Assembly: GCF_000969645.2 (NCBI RefSeq)
Contig: NZ_CP014222.1
Span: 3,475,740-3,539,739, forward strand
Length of the DNA stretch: 64,000 bases
DNA from: Janthinobacterium sp. B9-8
GTDB taxonomy: Bacteria > Pseudomonadota > Gammaproteobacteria > Burkholderiales > Chitinibacteraceae
Direction of reading: 5' to 3'
In this document: piece after piece, positions 21,356-30,533 of the stretch
Layout of the letters: each line of letters starts with the position of its first letter
How positions within the stretch are numbered: the first letter of the stretch is position 1
Made by a program: the position numbers and the translations under genes
The notes under the pieces: generated by a model
What the model saw: the letters and a program-made list of their open reading frames with translations, nothing else
Databases searched by the model: none
Told to the model about the DNA's origin: nothing

Positions 21356-21622
21356 TTATTCGTCTTTCGCTTTTAACTCTGTTACCAAATCAATATATTT
21401 CTGTTTGGCTTCATCAGAGCTCATTTCTGCTAATTCAGACCACGCATCAAACTTAGCACGGGCAACAAACTGAATGGCCGATGGGCGATCGCCTGTTGCA
21501 TTGCCTTCCGCGGCTTGTTTAAACAAAGAATAAAGCTTGAGCTTCGTCGCCACATCCGGCGCATCGTTTAATTTAACCACATCATCTTGCGCGGTTTGAA
21601 ACAGGGTAGCCAGATCAGACAT
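21356..21622 (-). CDS. Acyl-CoA-binding protein (ACBP family)
   Basis: 88-residue four-helix protein from the ATG at 21622, which has GGAG at ideal spacing. The family core is clear: KLKLYSLFKQAAEGNATGDRPS, FDAWSELAEMSSDEAKQKYI and DLV; the Tyr, Lys and Trp positions that clasp the acyl-CoA are present. ACBPs bind medium/long-chain acyl-CoA esters in the cytosol and are far commoner in eukaryotes than in bacteria. It lies about 100 bases beyond pyrC' on the same strand but has no known pyrimidine link. Confidence 0.88.
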   Translation of the reverse strand: MSDLATLFQTAQDDVVKLNDAPDVATKLKLYSLFKQAAEGNATGDRPSAIQFVARAKFDAWSELAEMSSDEAKQKYIDLVTELKAKDE

Positions 21623-21720
21623 TGTGTTCTCCAAGGAAAAAATTAAACGATCGTTTCAATAAGGCAAAAGTATAGCCCGAGTACCAGGATAAACCAAGCA
21701 CACGAGCCTGCTGATATCCC

Positions 21721-22998
21721 TTAGTTTGCTAATTGATACACTCGCTTGCCTTTTACCAGCGTATGCACCACTTGCCCCTTCATTTCCATGCCCACAAACG
21801 GCGTGTTTTTGCCCTGGCTTTTCAACGTAGCAGGCGTGACTTGCCAATGGGCTTCAGGGTCAAAAATCACCAAATCCGCACGATGGCCCACTTCTAAACC
21901 TGCGGCAAAACCCAGCATCTTTGCGGGAACGGTGGTGATCTTGGCCAGTGCTTGCGCCAGCGGAATATGCTGGCGCTCGGCCCATGCAAGGGTGAGTGGC
22001 AAAAGCAACTCCAAGCCTGTTGCACCCGGCTCTGCCTCAGCAAATGGCAGTAATTTACCGTCATCATCCACCGGACTGTGATCCGAGCAAATGGCATCAA
22101 TCGTGCCATCGGCCAGCGCAGCCACAATGGCATCACGATCGCGTACCGATCTTAAAGGCGGATCAAAGCGGTAATTGCTATCAAAAAAACCAATGTCCAC
22201 ATCGGCCAGATGAATATGATTGATGCTCACATCACAGGTAATCGGCAGGCCTTGTTTTTTAGCGGTGCGTACCAAATCGAGCCCGGCCATAGATGAAAGA
22301 CGGCATAAATGCACGCGTGCACCGGTTTCTTTCATAAGTAGCAGGATATTAGAAATAGCCACGGTTTCGGCCAGCACCGGAATACCCGCCAAGCCCATAC
22401 GAGTAGCGTAATCGCCGTCATGTGCCACACCGGCGTTTAAATCAGCTTCCTGTGGTAACAAACGTAAAGCCACATCAAACGTCGCTGCATATTGCATGGC
22501 ACGATACAGAATCTGCAAATTGCCTACTGCTTGATCGCCTTGCGAAAACGCCACACAACCCGCATCGCGCAACTCGGCCATTTCAGTAAGTTCCAAGCCT
22601 TTAAGCTGGCGGCTTAAAGCGCCCACTGGATAGAGTCGAGCCAAATCCAGATTTTTAGCGCGCTGGCGCAGCATGGTGACCAAACTTGGCTCATCGAGTG
22701 GCGGATCGGTGTCTGGCGGGCACACAATGCTAGTGACCCCACCGGCCACAGCAGCGGTCATTTCAGATGCCAAAGTGGCTTTATATTCAAAGCCCGGCTC
22801 ACGCAAACGCGCGGCTAAATCGACTAGGCCGGGGCTGACTAATAAACCCTTAGCATCGATGGTTTCGTCCTGCACAAAGCCAGCAGGAGCCGCGCCCACG
22901 CCAACAATTTTGCCACCGGCAAGGTATAAATCAGCCACTTGATCGGTGTTATTCAGAGGATCAATTAATCGGCCACCAAGAATTGCGATGTTTTTCAT
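21721..22998 (-). CDS. pyrC': Non-catalytic dihydroorotase homologue (PyrC'/PyrX type)
   Basis: Amidohydrolase fold, 425 residues, next to pyrB. In active dihydroorotases the first zinc motif is DxHxHxREPG. Here residues 60-69 read DLAARLREPG, so both metal-binding histidines (positions 62 and 64) are replaced by Ala and Arg. Other family segments persist (INHIHLADVDIG, ICSDHSPVDDDGK, GATGLELLLPL). This is the known pattern of Pseudomonas PyrC', an inactive partner needed for assembly of the long-form aspartate transcarbamoylase. A catalytic dihydroorotase must be encoded elsewhere. Starts 3 bases after the pyrB stop. Confidence 0.9.
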   Translation of the reverse strand: MKNIAILGGRLIDPLNNTDQVADLYLAGGKIVGVGAAPAGFVQDETIDAKGLLVSPGLVDLAARLREPGFEYKATLASEMTAAVAGGVTSIVCPPDTDPPLDEPSLVTMLRQRAKNLDLARLYPVGALSRQLKGLELTEMAELRDAGCVAFSQGDQAVGNLQILYRAMQYAATFDVALRLLPQEADLNAGVAHDGDYATRMGLAGIPVLAETVAISNILLLMKETGARVHLCRLSSMAGLDLVRTAKKQGLPITCDVSINHIHLADVDIGFFDSNYRFDPPLRSVRDRDAIVAALADGTIDAICSDHSPVDDDGKLLPFAEAEPGATGLELLLPLTLAWAERQHIPLAQALAKITTVPAKMLGFAAGLEVGHRADLVIFDPEAHWQVTPATLKSQGKNTPFVGMEMKGQVVHTLVKGKRVYQLAN

Positions 22999-23000
22999 GA

Positions 23001-23963
23001 TTATTTATTCGCTTTCTGATTACGAGCCACAATCGCTAATACCGCCATGCGCACAGCAATACCAAAGGTTACTTGCGGCAAGATCACCGCTTGCGGGCCA
23101 TCGGCCACGGCAGAATCAATTTCTACGCCACGATTCATCGGGCCGGGATGCATCACGATGGCATCCGGCTTAGCCAGCGCCAGTTTTTCTGGGGTAAGGC
23201 CGTAATACTTAAAGAATTCTTGAGTCGATGGCAGGAAAGCCCCTGCCATACGCTCATTTTGCAAACGCAGCATGGCAATCACATCGACGTCTTTCAGGCC
23301 TTCGGCCATATCGTGGTACACATGCACACCCAGCTGCTCGATGCCGGTCGGCAGCAAGGTTTTAGGTGCAATCACGCGAATTTCCGGACAGCCTAAAGTG
23401 CTAAGCGCATGGATTTGCGAACGCGCCACGCGCGAATGCAAGACATCACCGACAATCGCCACGCGCAGCTTGGTAAAGTCGCCCTTAAAGTGGCGAATGG
23501 TAAACATATCCAGCATGGCTTGCGTAGGGTGAGCATGGCGACCATCGCCAGCATTGACCACCGCGATGCCTTTTTTTACATGCTTGGCAATCAAATGTGC
23601 CGCGCCTGATTCTGAATGGCGCACCACAAATAAATTAGCACCCATCGCTTCCAGATTGTGGATGGTATCAAGCAGCGTTTCGCCCTTGGCGGTGCTGGAG
23701 GCTTGAATATTAAGGCTGGACACATCGCCGCTTAGGCGTTTTGCAGCCAGCTCAAAGGTCGTGCGGGTACGGGTAGAGTTTTCAAAAAACAAATTAAAAA
23801 CAGAAGTACCGGCCAGATCTTGCCATTTATTATTTAGTAATTCGCCGTTCTCAACGTATTCGGCAGCCTGATCGAGGATTTGCGTCAGGATGCGCTTAGG
23901 CAAGCCTTCGGTAGTCAACAGGTGGATCAGCTCACCTTGAGCATTTAACTGCGGGTTATACAT
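23001..23963 (-). CDS. pyrB: Aspartate carbamoyltransferase catalytic subunit
   Basis: Carbamoyl phosphate + aspartate gives carbamoyl aspartate. The ATG at 23963 ([10 protein letters not shown]) has GAGG six bases upstream and overlaps the ruvX stop by 8 bases; longer starts lack this. 320 residues. Carbamoyl-phosphate loop [13 protein letters not shown], 80s loop [30 protein letters not shown] and [13 protein letters not shown] are all present. The N-terminal extension relative to E. coli PyrB fits the class that pairs with PyrC'. Confidence 0.96.
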   Translation of the reverse strand: MYNPQLNAQGELIHLLTTEGLPKRILTQILDQAAEYVENGELLNNKWQDLAGTSVFNLFFENSTRTRTTFELAAKRLSGDVSSLNIQASSTAKGETLLDTIHNLEAMGANLFVVRHSESGAAHLIAKHVKKGIAVVNAGDGRHAHPTQAMLDMFTIRHFKGDFTKLRVAIVGDVLHSRVARSQIHALSTLGCPEIRVIAPKTLLPTGIEQLGVHVYHDMAEGLKDVDVIAMLRLQNERMAGAFLPSTQEFFKYYGLTPEKLALAKPDAIVMHPGPMNRGVEIDSAVADGPQAVILPQVTFGIAVRMAVLAIVARNQKANK

Positions 23964-24438
23964 CGGCATCCTCGTCAGAACGATCAACAGAAACCTCGGC
24001 CGAGCGGTGGCTTAGTGCCTCGCCGGTGGCTGGGGAGTCGAGATAAGTTTGTAAAATCTGCATCGCAGCCACTTGATCAAGGGCTGGCTTCTGACGGCGG
24101 CCACGTACTCCGGCCTCATTAAGTGCGCTGCAAGCGGCGGCGCTGGATAAACGCTCATCTACCAAAAATACCGGCAAACCAAAACGCCCGTGCAGGCGAT
24201 TGGCAAATTTGCGTGAAAGACGCGTCATCTCATGCGGCGTGCCATCTAAATGACTAGGCAGGCCGACAATCAAACAAGCAGGCTGCCACTCGCGAATCAG
24301 CTGTTCAACCCGCGCAAAACGGCGCTCGTTTTCTTCCGCGGTGATGGTTTCTACAGGGTGGGCAATACCCAACTCGGATGAGCCAACGGCTACGCCGATC
24401 CGCACTTCACCAAAGTCAAAAGCTAGGAGAGTACTCAT
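23956..24438 (-). CDS. ruvX: RuvX/YqgF, Holliday-junction resolvase-like / pre-16S rRNA nuclease
   Basis: RNase H-fold protein. The ATG at 24438 ([19 protein letters not shown]) gives 160 residues, and GGA lies upstream; the longer frame from 24477 is unlikely. Conserved acidic sites: [24 protein letters not shown] and FLVDERLSS. In E. coli the homologue processes the 5' end of 16S rRNA. It is followed directly by pyrB; the Pseudomonas arrangement algH-ruvX-pyrR-pyrB-pyrC' is conserved except that pyrR is missing. Confidence 0.94.
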   Translation of the reverse strand: MSTLLAFDFGEVRIGVAVGSSELGIAHPVETITAEENERRFARVEQLIREWQPACLIVGLPSHLDGTPHEMTRLSRKFANRLHGRFGLPVFLVDERLSSAAACSALNEAGVRGRRQKPALDQVAAMQILQTYLDSPATGEALSHRSAEVSVDRSDEDADV

Positions 24439-24510
24439 TATTTTCCAGATGACAGCCCAGATTTCGAGCGTTTTCAAAATGTGGCATGCCCAAAGAAAAG
24501 CTCAGCCGAA

Positions 24511-25062
24511 TTAAGCGTGGCCCGCTTCTTTAGACAACATTGCAATATCAATACCCAGCAAGCCCAAGGCCGCGGCATAACGCGCTTCAGGCGGTAAATC
24601 AAAAATGATTTTCGGATCGGCTTCTACGGTAAGCCAGGAGTTCTGTGCGATCTCATTTTCTAACTGCCCTGCATCCCAGCCGGCATAGCCCAAGGTTAAA
24701 AACACCTGATCTGGCCCTTCACCGTCCCCAAGCGCCTGCAAGACATCTCTTGAAGTAGATAGCCCCATTTCATCCGAAACGGCTAGGCTAGATTGCCAGC
24801 TACCCAGCGGCGTATGCAGCACAAAGCCACGATCGGTTTGTACCGGCCCGCCAAAGTGTACCGACAGCGCAGCCATATCGGGGCGGTGCAGCTCGATATC
24901 GATCTGCTCAAATAGCGACGCCAGCGTCATACCCAGCGGCCGATTCACAATCACCCCCATCGCTCCACGCTCATTGTGCTCGCACACAAAAGTCAGGGCT
25001 CGGGAGAAAATCGGATCAACGAGGCTAGGCATCGCAATCAAAAAATGACGAGAAAAGTTCAT
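24511..25062 (-). CDS. algH: AlgH/YqgE family protein (UPF0301)
   Basis: Conserved proteobacterial protein without a settled biochemical role; called AlgH in Pseudomonas for an effect on alginate genes. From the ATG at 25062 ([25 protein letters not shown]) it is 183 residues. [36 protein letters not shown] and [15 protein letters not shown] are family hallmarks. An ATG four codons upstream (25074) is also possible. First gene of the algH-ruvX-pyrB-pyrC' cluster. Confidence 0.93.
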   Translation of the reverse strand: MNFSRHFLIAMPSLVDPIFSRALTFVCEHNERGAMGVIVNRPLGMTLASLFEQIDIELHRPDMAALSVHFGGPVQTDRGFVLHTPLGSWQSSLAVSDEMGLSTSRDVLQALGDGEGPDQVFLTLGYAGWDAGQLENEIAQNSWLTVEADPKIIFDLPPEARYAAALGLLGIDIAMLSKEAGHA

Positions 25063-25167
25063 TGCGTTATCCATGCCTGCAATTATCGCACAAGGTGCTA
25101 AAAATGGGCGCATCACCAATGCCGATGGCACAATACGACATTCATATTTATTACGCCGCCTCTGCCC

Positions 25168-26553
25168 ATGACATCACTCGTTTGGTTTCGCCGCGATCTG
25201 CGCTTATTTGACCACGCAGCACTGCATCACGCCTTAAAAGCATCCCCAAACGTGATCGCGGTATTTATTTTTGATACTGCCATTTTAGATGGATTATCAA
25301 AAGAAGACCGACGCGTGGCTTTTATTTGGCATAGCCTGCAGCAATTAAAAACAGCGCTGATTGAGCAAGGCTCGGATTTAATCATTCGCCATGGCGTAGC
25401 CAGCGATGAAATTCCCCGCCTGGCGGCAGAATTCAAAGCCACAGCAGTTTACTGCAACCACGATTACGAGCCAGCAGCCATTAGCAGAGATCTCAGTGTA
25501 GCCGAGCAATTGGCCGCTAATGACTGCCGCTTTTACAGTTTCAAAGATCAGGTCATTTTTGAAAAAGACGAAGTACTCACTAAAACCGGCGGCATGTATA
25601 GCGTATTCACCCCGTATAAACGCGCATGGCTGGCTAAAGTGAATGACTTTTATTTAAAATCCTACCCTGTGCGGCCTTATTTAAACCGCCTTGCGCCTCT
25701 GAGCGGTGAAGCAATGCCCACACTGGCAGAGCTGGGCTTTGATGAAATCGATGTAAGTAATCTTAAACCCGGTATGGATGGTGGCGAAGCACTGTTTGAT
25801 GACTTTTGCCAGCGCATCGGTGATTACCAAGAAGCGCGGGATTTTCCGGCAGTAAAAGGCTTGTCTTATTTATCTGTGCATCTGCGCTTTGGCACGGTAT
25901 CAATCAGAGAATTAGCAAAAAGAGCCTGGCAGATTGGCGGTGGGGGGGCAGAAACATGGCTTTCCGAGCTGATCTGGCGCGAGTTTTACCAGCAAATCCT
26001 CTGGCATCGGCCCGAAGTCGTTCAACATGCATTTAAGCCCGAATACGACACACTGCCGTTCCCGAATAATGCAGAGTACTTTGCCGCATGGTGCGAAGGC
26101 CGTACGGGGTTTCCAATTGTGGATGCCGCCATGCGCCAGTTAAATCAAACCGGCTTTATGCATAATCGCCTGCGCATGATTGCCGCCAGCTTTTTAGTCA
26201 AAGACTTACTCATTGACTGGCGATGGGGCGAGCGCTATTTTGCCGAAAAACTCAATGATTTTGACTTGTCCGCCAATAATGGTGGCTGGCAGTGGGCCGC
26301 ATCCACCGGCTGCGATGCCCAGCCTTATTTCCGGATATTTAATCCTGTAACGCAATCGGAGCGCTTTGATCCGCAGGGTAAGTTTATCCGCCGCTATTGC
26401 CCCGAGCTGGCAGCGCTCAGCCATAAAGAAATCCACGCGCCATGGTTGGTTAAAGCTATTTTTGGGCAAAAAGCCAGCTATGACTATCCCCCACCGATTG
26501 TTGACCATGCAGTACAACGCCTCGCTGCACTGGCTTTATATAAACGAAACTAA
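25168..26553 (+). CDS. phrB: Deoxyribodipyrimidine photolyase (class I CPD)
   Basis: Light-driven repair of cyclobutane pyrimidine dimers. N-terminal alpha/beta antenna domain ([18 protein letters not shown]), then the FAD domain with [60 protein letters not shown] and [30 protein letters not shown]. The Trp/Asn positions of the FAD site and electron-transfer chain appear intact. 461 residues, normal. Transcribed divergently from algH. Confidence 0.96.
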   Translation: MTSLVWFRRDLRLFDHAALHHALKASPNVIAVFIFDTAILDGLSKEDRRVAFIWHSLQQLKTALIEQGSDLIIRHGVASDEIPRLAAEFKATAVYCNHDYEPAAISRDLSVAEQLAANDCRFYSFKDQVIFEKDEVLTKTGGMYSVFTPYKRAWLAKVNDFYLKSYPVRPYLNRLAPLSGEAMPTLAELGFDEIDVSNLKPGMDGGEALFDDFCQRIGDYQEARDFPAVKGLSYLSVHLRFGTVSIRELAKRAWQIGGGGAETWLSELIWREFYQQILWHRPEVVQHAFKPEYDTLPFPNNAEYFAAWCEGRTGFPIVDAAMRQLNQTGFMHNRLRMIAASFLVKDLLIDWRWGERYFAEKLNDFDLSANNGGWQWAASTGCDAQPYFRIFNPVTQSERFDPQGKFIRRYCPELAALSHKEIHAPWLVKAIFGQKASYDYPPPIVDHAVQRLAALALYKRN

Positions 26554-26602
26554 ACCGATGGGCGCATCGCCCATCTCATTTGCCCCAAGCAGACTCAAGC
26601 AC

Positions 26603-26974
26603 ATGCCAATCATTTTTACGCCAGCCCGGATTATTTTTACCGTAATCTGCCTGCTCTGTACTTCTGCAGCGCTCGCTTTTTTTATCATCATGCAAGAAAA
26701 AGAGCAGGACGGGCACTGGCCTTGGCCGGTGAATGGCGTGCTGATTAATCAATATTCACAAGCGACCCAAGTATGGGATGACGATCACCGTTTTTACACG
26801 ATTCCCGCTCACACCCGCTCTGGCAATGAGCTAGATGTTGATCATGCTTTTGAGCCCGCCTCAAGGCGATGGTGCAAAATCGGCCCTCACACTGTTACCC
26901 TAAAAACCGATGGCTATTTTAAAAATTGCCCCTGCTTTGCGCTTGATGCAGGCCGAGCTTGTATTCAATTTTAA
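26603..26974 (+). CDS. Small exported or membrane-anchored protein, WPWP-family copy 1
   Basis: Not a family I recognise. From the ATG at 26603 it is 123 residues: a hydrophobic N-terminal segment (about 5-32, signal anchor), then a compact domain. That domain is shared with the next gene: WPWPVNG, QVWDDDHRFYTIPAH, LDVDHAFEPASRRWCKIG and a CPC...DAGRAC cysteine cluster. The four cysteines and exported location suggest disulfides. Start uncertain, as no clear Shine-Dalgarno; an ATG at 26558 is also in frame. It lies 49 bases after phrB on the same strand. Confidence 0.65.
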   Translation: MPIIFTPARIIFTVICLLCTSAALAFFIIMQEKEQDGHWPWPVNGVLINQYSQATQVWDDDHRFYTIPAHTRSGNELDVDHAFEPASRRWCKIGPHTVTLKTDGYFKNCPCFALDAGRACIQF

Positions 26975-27057
26975 CGTTCTAAAGCGGCAATAGATCACAA
27001 CCAGAGGCCAAGCAATAGCGGCATGATAGCCAACTGACTTTTCCGCGCATTGTGCCC

Positions 27058-27480
27058 ATGACTCGCACTACCCGAATTATCTATACCCTGCTTTTTCTAA
27101 GTATCAGTTGCCTTAGCACCTATGCTTCCGCCATGTATTGGCCCTGGCCCTTAAATGGCAAAGTGGTGAATCAAAGCCGCCTGCCCGTTGCCGTATGGGA
27201 TGGAGAACACGGTATTTATACCCTGCCCGCACATAGCTTTAGCCCCAAAGTGCTTGATATTGATCATCTGTACTCCAGCCAGAATAATCGCTGGTGCAAA
27301 ATTGGATTACTCAAAGTACAAATTGATAGCAAAGGCAATATTAATCAGTGCGAATGCTGGGTAGATAATGCTGGAGACGCATGCAATAGCAGCCCTATCA
27401 TCGCCGAAATAAAATCCAGCCAAGCGCCTAAAGTAGCTCAAGCGGCACAACCTGCCAGCATTCCGGCCAGCTCAAACTAA
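27058..27480 (+). CDS. Small exported protein, WPWP-family copy 2 (paralogue of the preceding gene)
   Basis: 140 residues with a signal peptide (MTRTTRIIYTLLFLSISCLS, cut after TYASA). The mature part aligns end to end with the preceding protein: WPWPLNG, AVWDGEHGIYTLPAH, LDIDHLYSSQNNRWCKIG, QCECWVDNAGDAC. It then has an Ala/Pro/Ser-rich tail absent from copy 1. Conserved Trp, Asp, His and Cys positions suggest a folded disulfide-bonded periplasmic or surface domain; I cannot assign a function. A GTG two codons upstream is an alternative start. Confidence 0.68.
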   Translation: MTRTTRIIYTLLFLSISCLSTYASAMYWPWPLNGKVVNQSRLPVAVWDGEHGIYTLPAHSFSPKVLDIDHLYSSQNNRWCKIGLLKVQIDSKGNINQCECWVDNAGDACNSSPIIAEIKSSQAPKVAQAAQPASIPASSN

Positions 27481-27490
27481 GGCAGCACGC

Positions 27491-28372
27491 TTATACCCCC
27501 ACAGACTTCGGATAGGTAAAGCAAAGAAAATGGATAAGATTAAATCCGAAGTGTAAAAGAATCGCCATTTCAATGCGCCGGCTCTGCTGATACACCAAGG
27601 CATAGCCCAAGCCTGCCAAGCTAGCTAAAGCCATATACATCGCGCCACCCGCAAAATGAGCCAACCCAAAGAACAGCGCCGAAGCGGCCACCGCCAGCAC
27701 CGAACCCGAAGGTTTACTACTGATCCGGTGCAAAGATTCTTGCACAACACCTCGAAAGAACGCCTCCTCGGCTACGCAAGTCAGCAATAAATTAACGACA
27801 GCAAATACCACCGTAGCGGCTGGCAACTTAAAATCAAAACGGAAAAACTGGCTAAGCAGGCCGGCAGTGCTCAATAGCCCAATCGTTGCAAAAACAATTA
27901 GCCATGAGCGGTGAAAATCTGACTTTAGCCCGGCGAAGCTTGTCGCCTTGCGGCAAAACAAAACCAGCAACAATAAGCCTGCGATTCCCTTATCAAAATT
28001 GGCATAGAGCGTAAATGACGGCGCATCTGCACTCAATTGCACACCCTTAAAAATCAGTAAATTACTAAACCCCGGCACCTTATGCATCGCCAAAGCCAGC
28101 GCCAACACCGCCGCGATCACGCCCAAAGCCAGCCGTAAAACAAGAGATAGCCGATCGCAGCTCGCCCCCGATAGTGCAAAAGCCAGCACTAAAACGAGCA
28201 ATAAAGCAGTAACCCCCATCACCCCCGTTGCCAACGCAGCAGCGAGTGCCAGCGCAAAACACACTAGCCAAGGCCAAATAGCAAACCTACCCCACTGCAC
28301 CGCAGGTAACCATGCACATACAATGGCCAGAATTAAAAACACATAGGCTGGGGAGCTTAGAAGCATCAACAT
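27491..28372 (-). CDS. CPBP-family intramembrane metalloprotease
   Basis: Polytopic membrane protein of 293 residues with about eight helices. The C-terminal half carries the CPBP (Abi/CAAX protease) motifs: EEAFFRG in VAEEAFFRGVVQESL (EExxxR), FFGLAHFAGG and LLHFGFNLIHFL, which supply the glutamate and histidine metal ligands. The substrate is unknown. Convergent with the WPWP pair, only 10 bases from the second. Confidence 0.88.
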   Translation of the reverse strand: MLMLLSSPAYVFLILAIVCAWLPAVQWGRFAIWPWLVCFALALAAALATGVMGVTALLLVLVLAFALSGASCDRLSLVLRLALGVIAAVLALALAMHKVPGFSNLLIFKGVQLSADAPSFTLYANFDKGIAGLLLLVLFCRKATSFAGLKSDFHRSWLIVFATIGLLSTAGLLSQFFRFDFKLPAATVVFAVVNLLLTCVAEEAFFRGVVQESLHRISSKPSGSVLAVAASALFFGLAHFAGGAMYMALASLAGLGYALVYQQSRRIEMAILLHFGFNLIHFLCFTYPKSVGV

Positions 28373-28554
28373 TTAGAACCATGAAAGAGGTGGAAAACGG
28401 GAAAGATGATACGGAAAATAGCGAGGGTAAGGAGCAAAGAGAGGAGCAAAAAAACCATCATGCAGATGATGGCAGGGCTCAGCTTAAAGCAAAAAAATAC
28501 AGAAAACAGGCCACAATCACTAAAAAAGTAGCCTGTAGCATCAATTAATGTGGC

Positions 28555-29715
28555 CTATCTGTTCGCCCATGACCATGCAGGTTTATCCAAATCATGCTGC
28601 CCTAAAATCGACGTTTCACCGCAGTCTTTTTGCAAAATAATCGAATTGCAATCCACTTCACGCTCAAGTGCCGCAACCAGACGGCTGGCATGGCTAACAA
28701 CAATCACCTGGCTGTGCACCGCAGCGGCAGAAATCAAGCGTGCTAAAGCAGGCAATAAATCGGGATGCAAACTGGTTTCTGGCTCGTTCAATACCAAAAG
28801 CTCCGGCGGGCGCGGGCTAAGCAAAGCGGCAATCAGCAGCAAATAGCGCAAAGTGCCGTCCGATAACTCCCTTGCCGCCAAAGGGCGCAATAGGCCACGC
28901 TGCCACATCAAAACGCTGAAGCGGCCATCATTCACGGCAATCTCGATCCGTGCTCCGGGGAAAGCATCGTCAACCGCCGCCATCAGTGCAGCAGCATCAC
29001 CAATCTCAATAATGGTTTGCAGCGCCGCAGCCAGATCGCCGCCATCATTCGCCAGAATAGGCGTGTAAGTGCCAATCTGCCCCTGCCTGGCGGGCGCACT
29101 GGCATCGGTGCGTAAATGATCATAAAAACGCCAGCGACGCATAGCCTCGCGCAGCTGCAAAACCTCGGGCGCATTCACCGGATCGGCACACTGGCTAAAA
29201 ATACTATCGTAAGCAGGCACATGCTGGTTGATCACTTGCCAGCTGCGCCCCAGCCGCGTTTTGGCAACGGCATTACGCCTGTCCATCAGTAAGGTAACTT
29301 CCCGCTGAGCACTGCCCGCCCAGATTTGCTCACGCTTTATTTCAGGATCGGCGGCAAATAACGATGAGCTGGGTGTGGGCAAACCTAAATCAATCGCATA
29401 AGAAAAATCATCACCAGCAAAGCCCAGCTTGAGTGAAACAGCAGACTTCCTTACCGTAGCTTGAATCGGCACCTCACCACGGCGCATTGCACTAGAAATA
29501 TTTTCCGGCCCCGCCCACAAAGTGGAAGCAAAGCCCCCTTCCTGCGCCAAATGCCCAATCAAACGCCCCGCCGCGGATTCCGCAATTAAGCGTAAAGCAC
29601 GGTATAAACTAGACTTCCCGCAACCATTAGCACCACTAATGACATTGAGCTGAGCCAAAGGAATAATTAAATCGCGCAGGGAACGGTAATTGGCAATCGC
29701 AAGTTTATGCAGCAT
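28555..29715 (-). CDS. RecF/SMC-like AAA ATPase (ABC-type ATPase domain protein)
   Basis: Single-domain protein of 386 residues from the ATG at 29715 (MLHKLAIANYRSLRDL). Walker A is GANGCGKSS (28-36), the signature region is RELSDGTLRYLLLIAALL, Walker B is LLVLNEPETSLHPDLLPAL, followed by an H-loop VVSHASRLVAAL. It belongs to the AAA_21/RecF-like class. No partner nuclease (TOPRIM, HNH) is seen next to it, so an OLD/Gabija-like or other defence role is not supported; role unknown. The TTG at 29724 is a less likely start. Confidence 0.82.
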   Translation of the reverse strand: MLHKLAIANYRSLRDLIIPLAQLNVISGANGCGKSSLYRALRLIAESAAGRLIGHLAQEGGFASTLWAGPENISSAMRRGEVPIQATVRKSAVSLKLGFAGDDFSYAIDLGLPTPSSSLFAADPEIKREQIWAGSAQREVTLLMDRRNAVAKTRLGRSWQVINQHVPAYDSIFSQCADPVNAPEVLQLREAMRRWRFYDHLRTDASAPARQGQIGTYTPILANDGGDLAAALQTIIEIGDAAALMAAVDDAFPGARIEIAVNDGRFSVLMWQRGLLRPLAARELSDGTLRYLLLIAALLSPRPPELLVLNEPETSLHPDLLPALARLISAAAVHSQVIVVSHASRLVAALEREVDCNSIILQKDCGETSILGQHDLDKPAWSWANR

Positions 29716-29874
29716 GGCAACCAATCGGCAAAAAACACTATCATAAAGCCAAGCGCCCCCTGTGGCTTGGGTGTTTCTTTACAAAATGCACAGAGATGGA
29801 AAGCCTGGGATAAATACTCAGAACTTCAGCTGAATAGCAGGGTGCTGATTATTTATTTTAATTAAAACTAACGT

Positions 29875-30018
29875 CTTTAAAGCCATAAAAAATATTAAAT
29901 TAAACTTTTTATTGCTGACTATCAGGTTTAACCGATCGTGCAAATCATTACTATCTTCCTGGCTGCATTACAGGACGTTAATGTCGTCGATGCGGCGTAA
30001 ATTACTGACGACATTATG
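29875..30018 (-). pseudogene. Decayed fragment of an Rhs/YD-repeat gene
   Basis: The minus-strand translation reads NVVSNLRRIDDINVL, a stop, CSQEDSNDLHDRLNLIVSN and then FNLIFF. This mirrors AVSNLRRIDDINAPQRSQEY, then SYDLLDRLNLAVSN and FNYFYDF in the intact Rhs gene (DNA about 31740-31875). DNA identity is high over 29960-30015, with an in-frame stop and many substitutions. It is the remnant of a second Rhs copy downstream of the present immunity candidate. Confidence 0.85.
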
Positions 30019-30093
30019 GTTATTTACTCAACATTAGTTGTGTGTTGGCTTTGCAGGCTCAGCGACAAGCTACAAAAGCCCAACGTGGAGTAA

Positions 30094-30121
30094 GGCGGGT
30101 TAGCCATAAGTCTAACCCGCC
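30094..30121. repeat. Palindromic repeat GGCGGGTTAG...CTAACCCGCC
   Basis: Ten-base perfect arms with an 8-base loop, followed by ACTATTTTT. It is related in style to the GTAGGGTGGG palindromes elsewhere in the window and could also act as a weak plus-strand terminator. Confidence 0.6.
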
Positions 30122-30189
30122 ACTATTTTTGCAGCCAAAGAAGTGATTAATACAGACTGTCTATTTGATGAATATCAGCGCGGGTTGAT

Positions 30190-30214
30190 AAAACTAACCA
30201 GCCCTGCTGGGCTC
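30190..30214 (-). terminator. Possible terminator of the Rhs-immunity operon
   Basis: AGCCC-TGCT-GGGCT hairpin just past the immunity candidate; on the minus strand it is followed by GGTTAGTTTTATC. Confidence 0.4.
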
Positions 30215-30219
30215 CCCCC

Positions 30220-30510
30220 TTATAACTCCCCTAGTTCGACAAGTTTGAAGGTAAATTGGGTACCCGCCTCATCTAACGAATGTTTAAAATTAAAGTTTTT
30301 ATGAAAATGATATCCACAAGGGAAATTTCCAAGAGCCAATTCAGCACAGATACGAGCCATATGCAGAAAACCATCAGCATTGGCACTGAGACAAAAATTT
30401 CCAGCTTCATCGACTTTCATAAAAATTGTGGCTCCATCAGGGGTATCCGTATTGAACGGAATATATCCATCCAATTGATCATCAACACGGTGTGAGAATT
30501 CTTTTCTCAT
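30220..30510 (-). CDS. Probable immunity protein of the Rhs toxin tip
   Basis: 96 residues from the ATG at 30510, which has GGAG at ideal spacing. It starts 24 bases after the Rhs gene ends, on the same strand. It is small, soluble and acidic (no signal peptide), with TIFMKVDEAGNFCLSANADG in the middle and GYHFHKNFNFKH near the end. Position, size and strand are those expected of a cognate immunity gene. The SANADG plus HxH pattern faintly recalls small Imm32-like immunity proteins, but I could not verify that. Call rests on context. Confidence 0.65.
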   Translation of the reverse strand: MRKEFSHRVDDQLDGYIPFNTDTPDGATIFMKVDEAGNFCLSANADGFLHMARICAELALGNFPCGYHFHKNFNFKHSLDEAGTQFTFKLVELGEL

Positions 30511-30533
30511 GAGTAGCTCCAAATATTTTCAAT

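Larger units (their letters stand above)
29716..30219. other. Intergenic region with Rhs relic and palindromic repeat
   Basis: About 500 bases without an intact gene. It contains the decayed Rhs segment and the GGCGGGTTAG palindrome listed separately. Confidence 0.7.

Noticed and set aside
28555..29715. RecF-like ATPase as part of a defence system
   Set aside because: No nuclease, reverse transcriptase or other effector gene is adjacent; neighbours are a CPBP protease and the Rhs relic.
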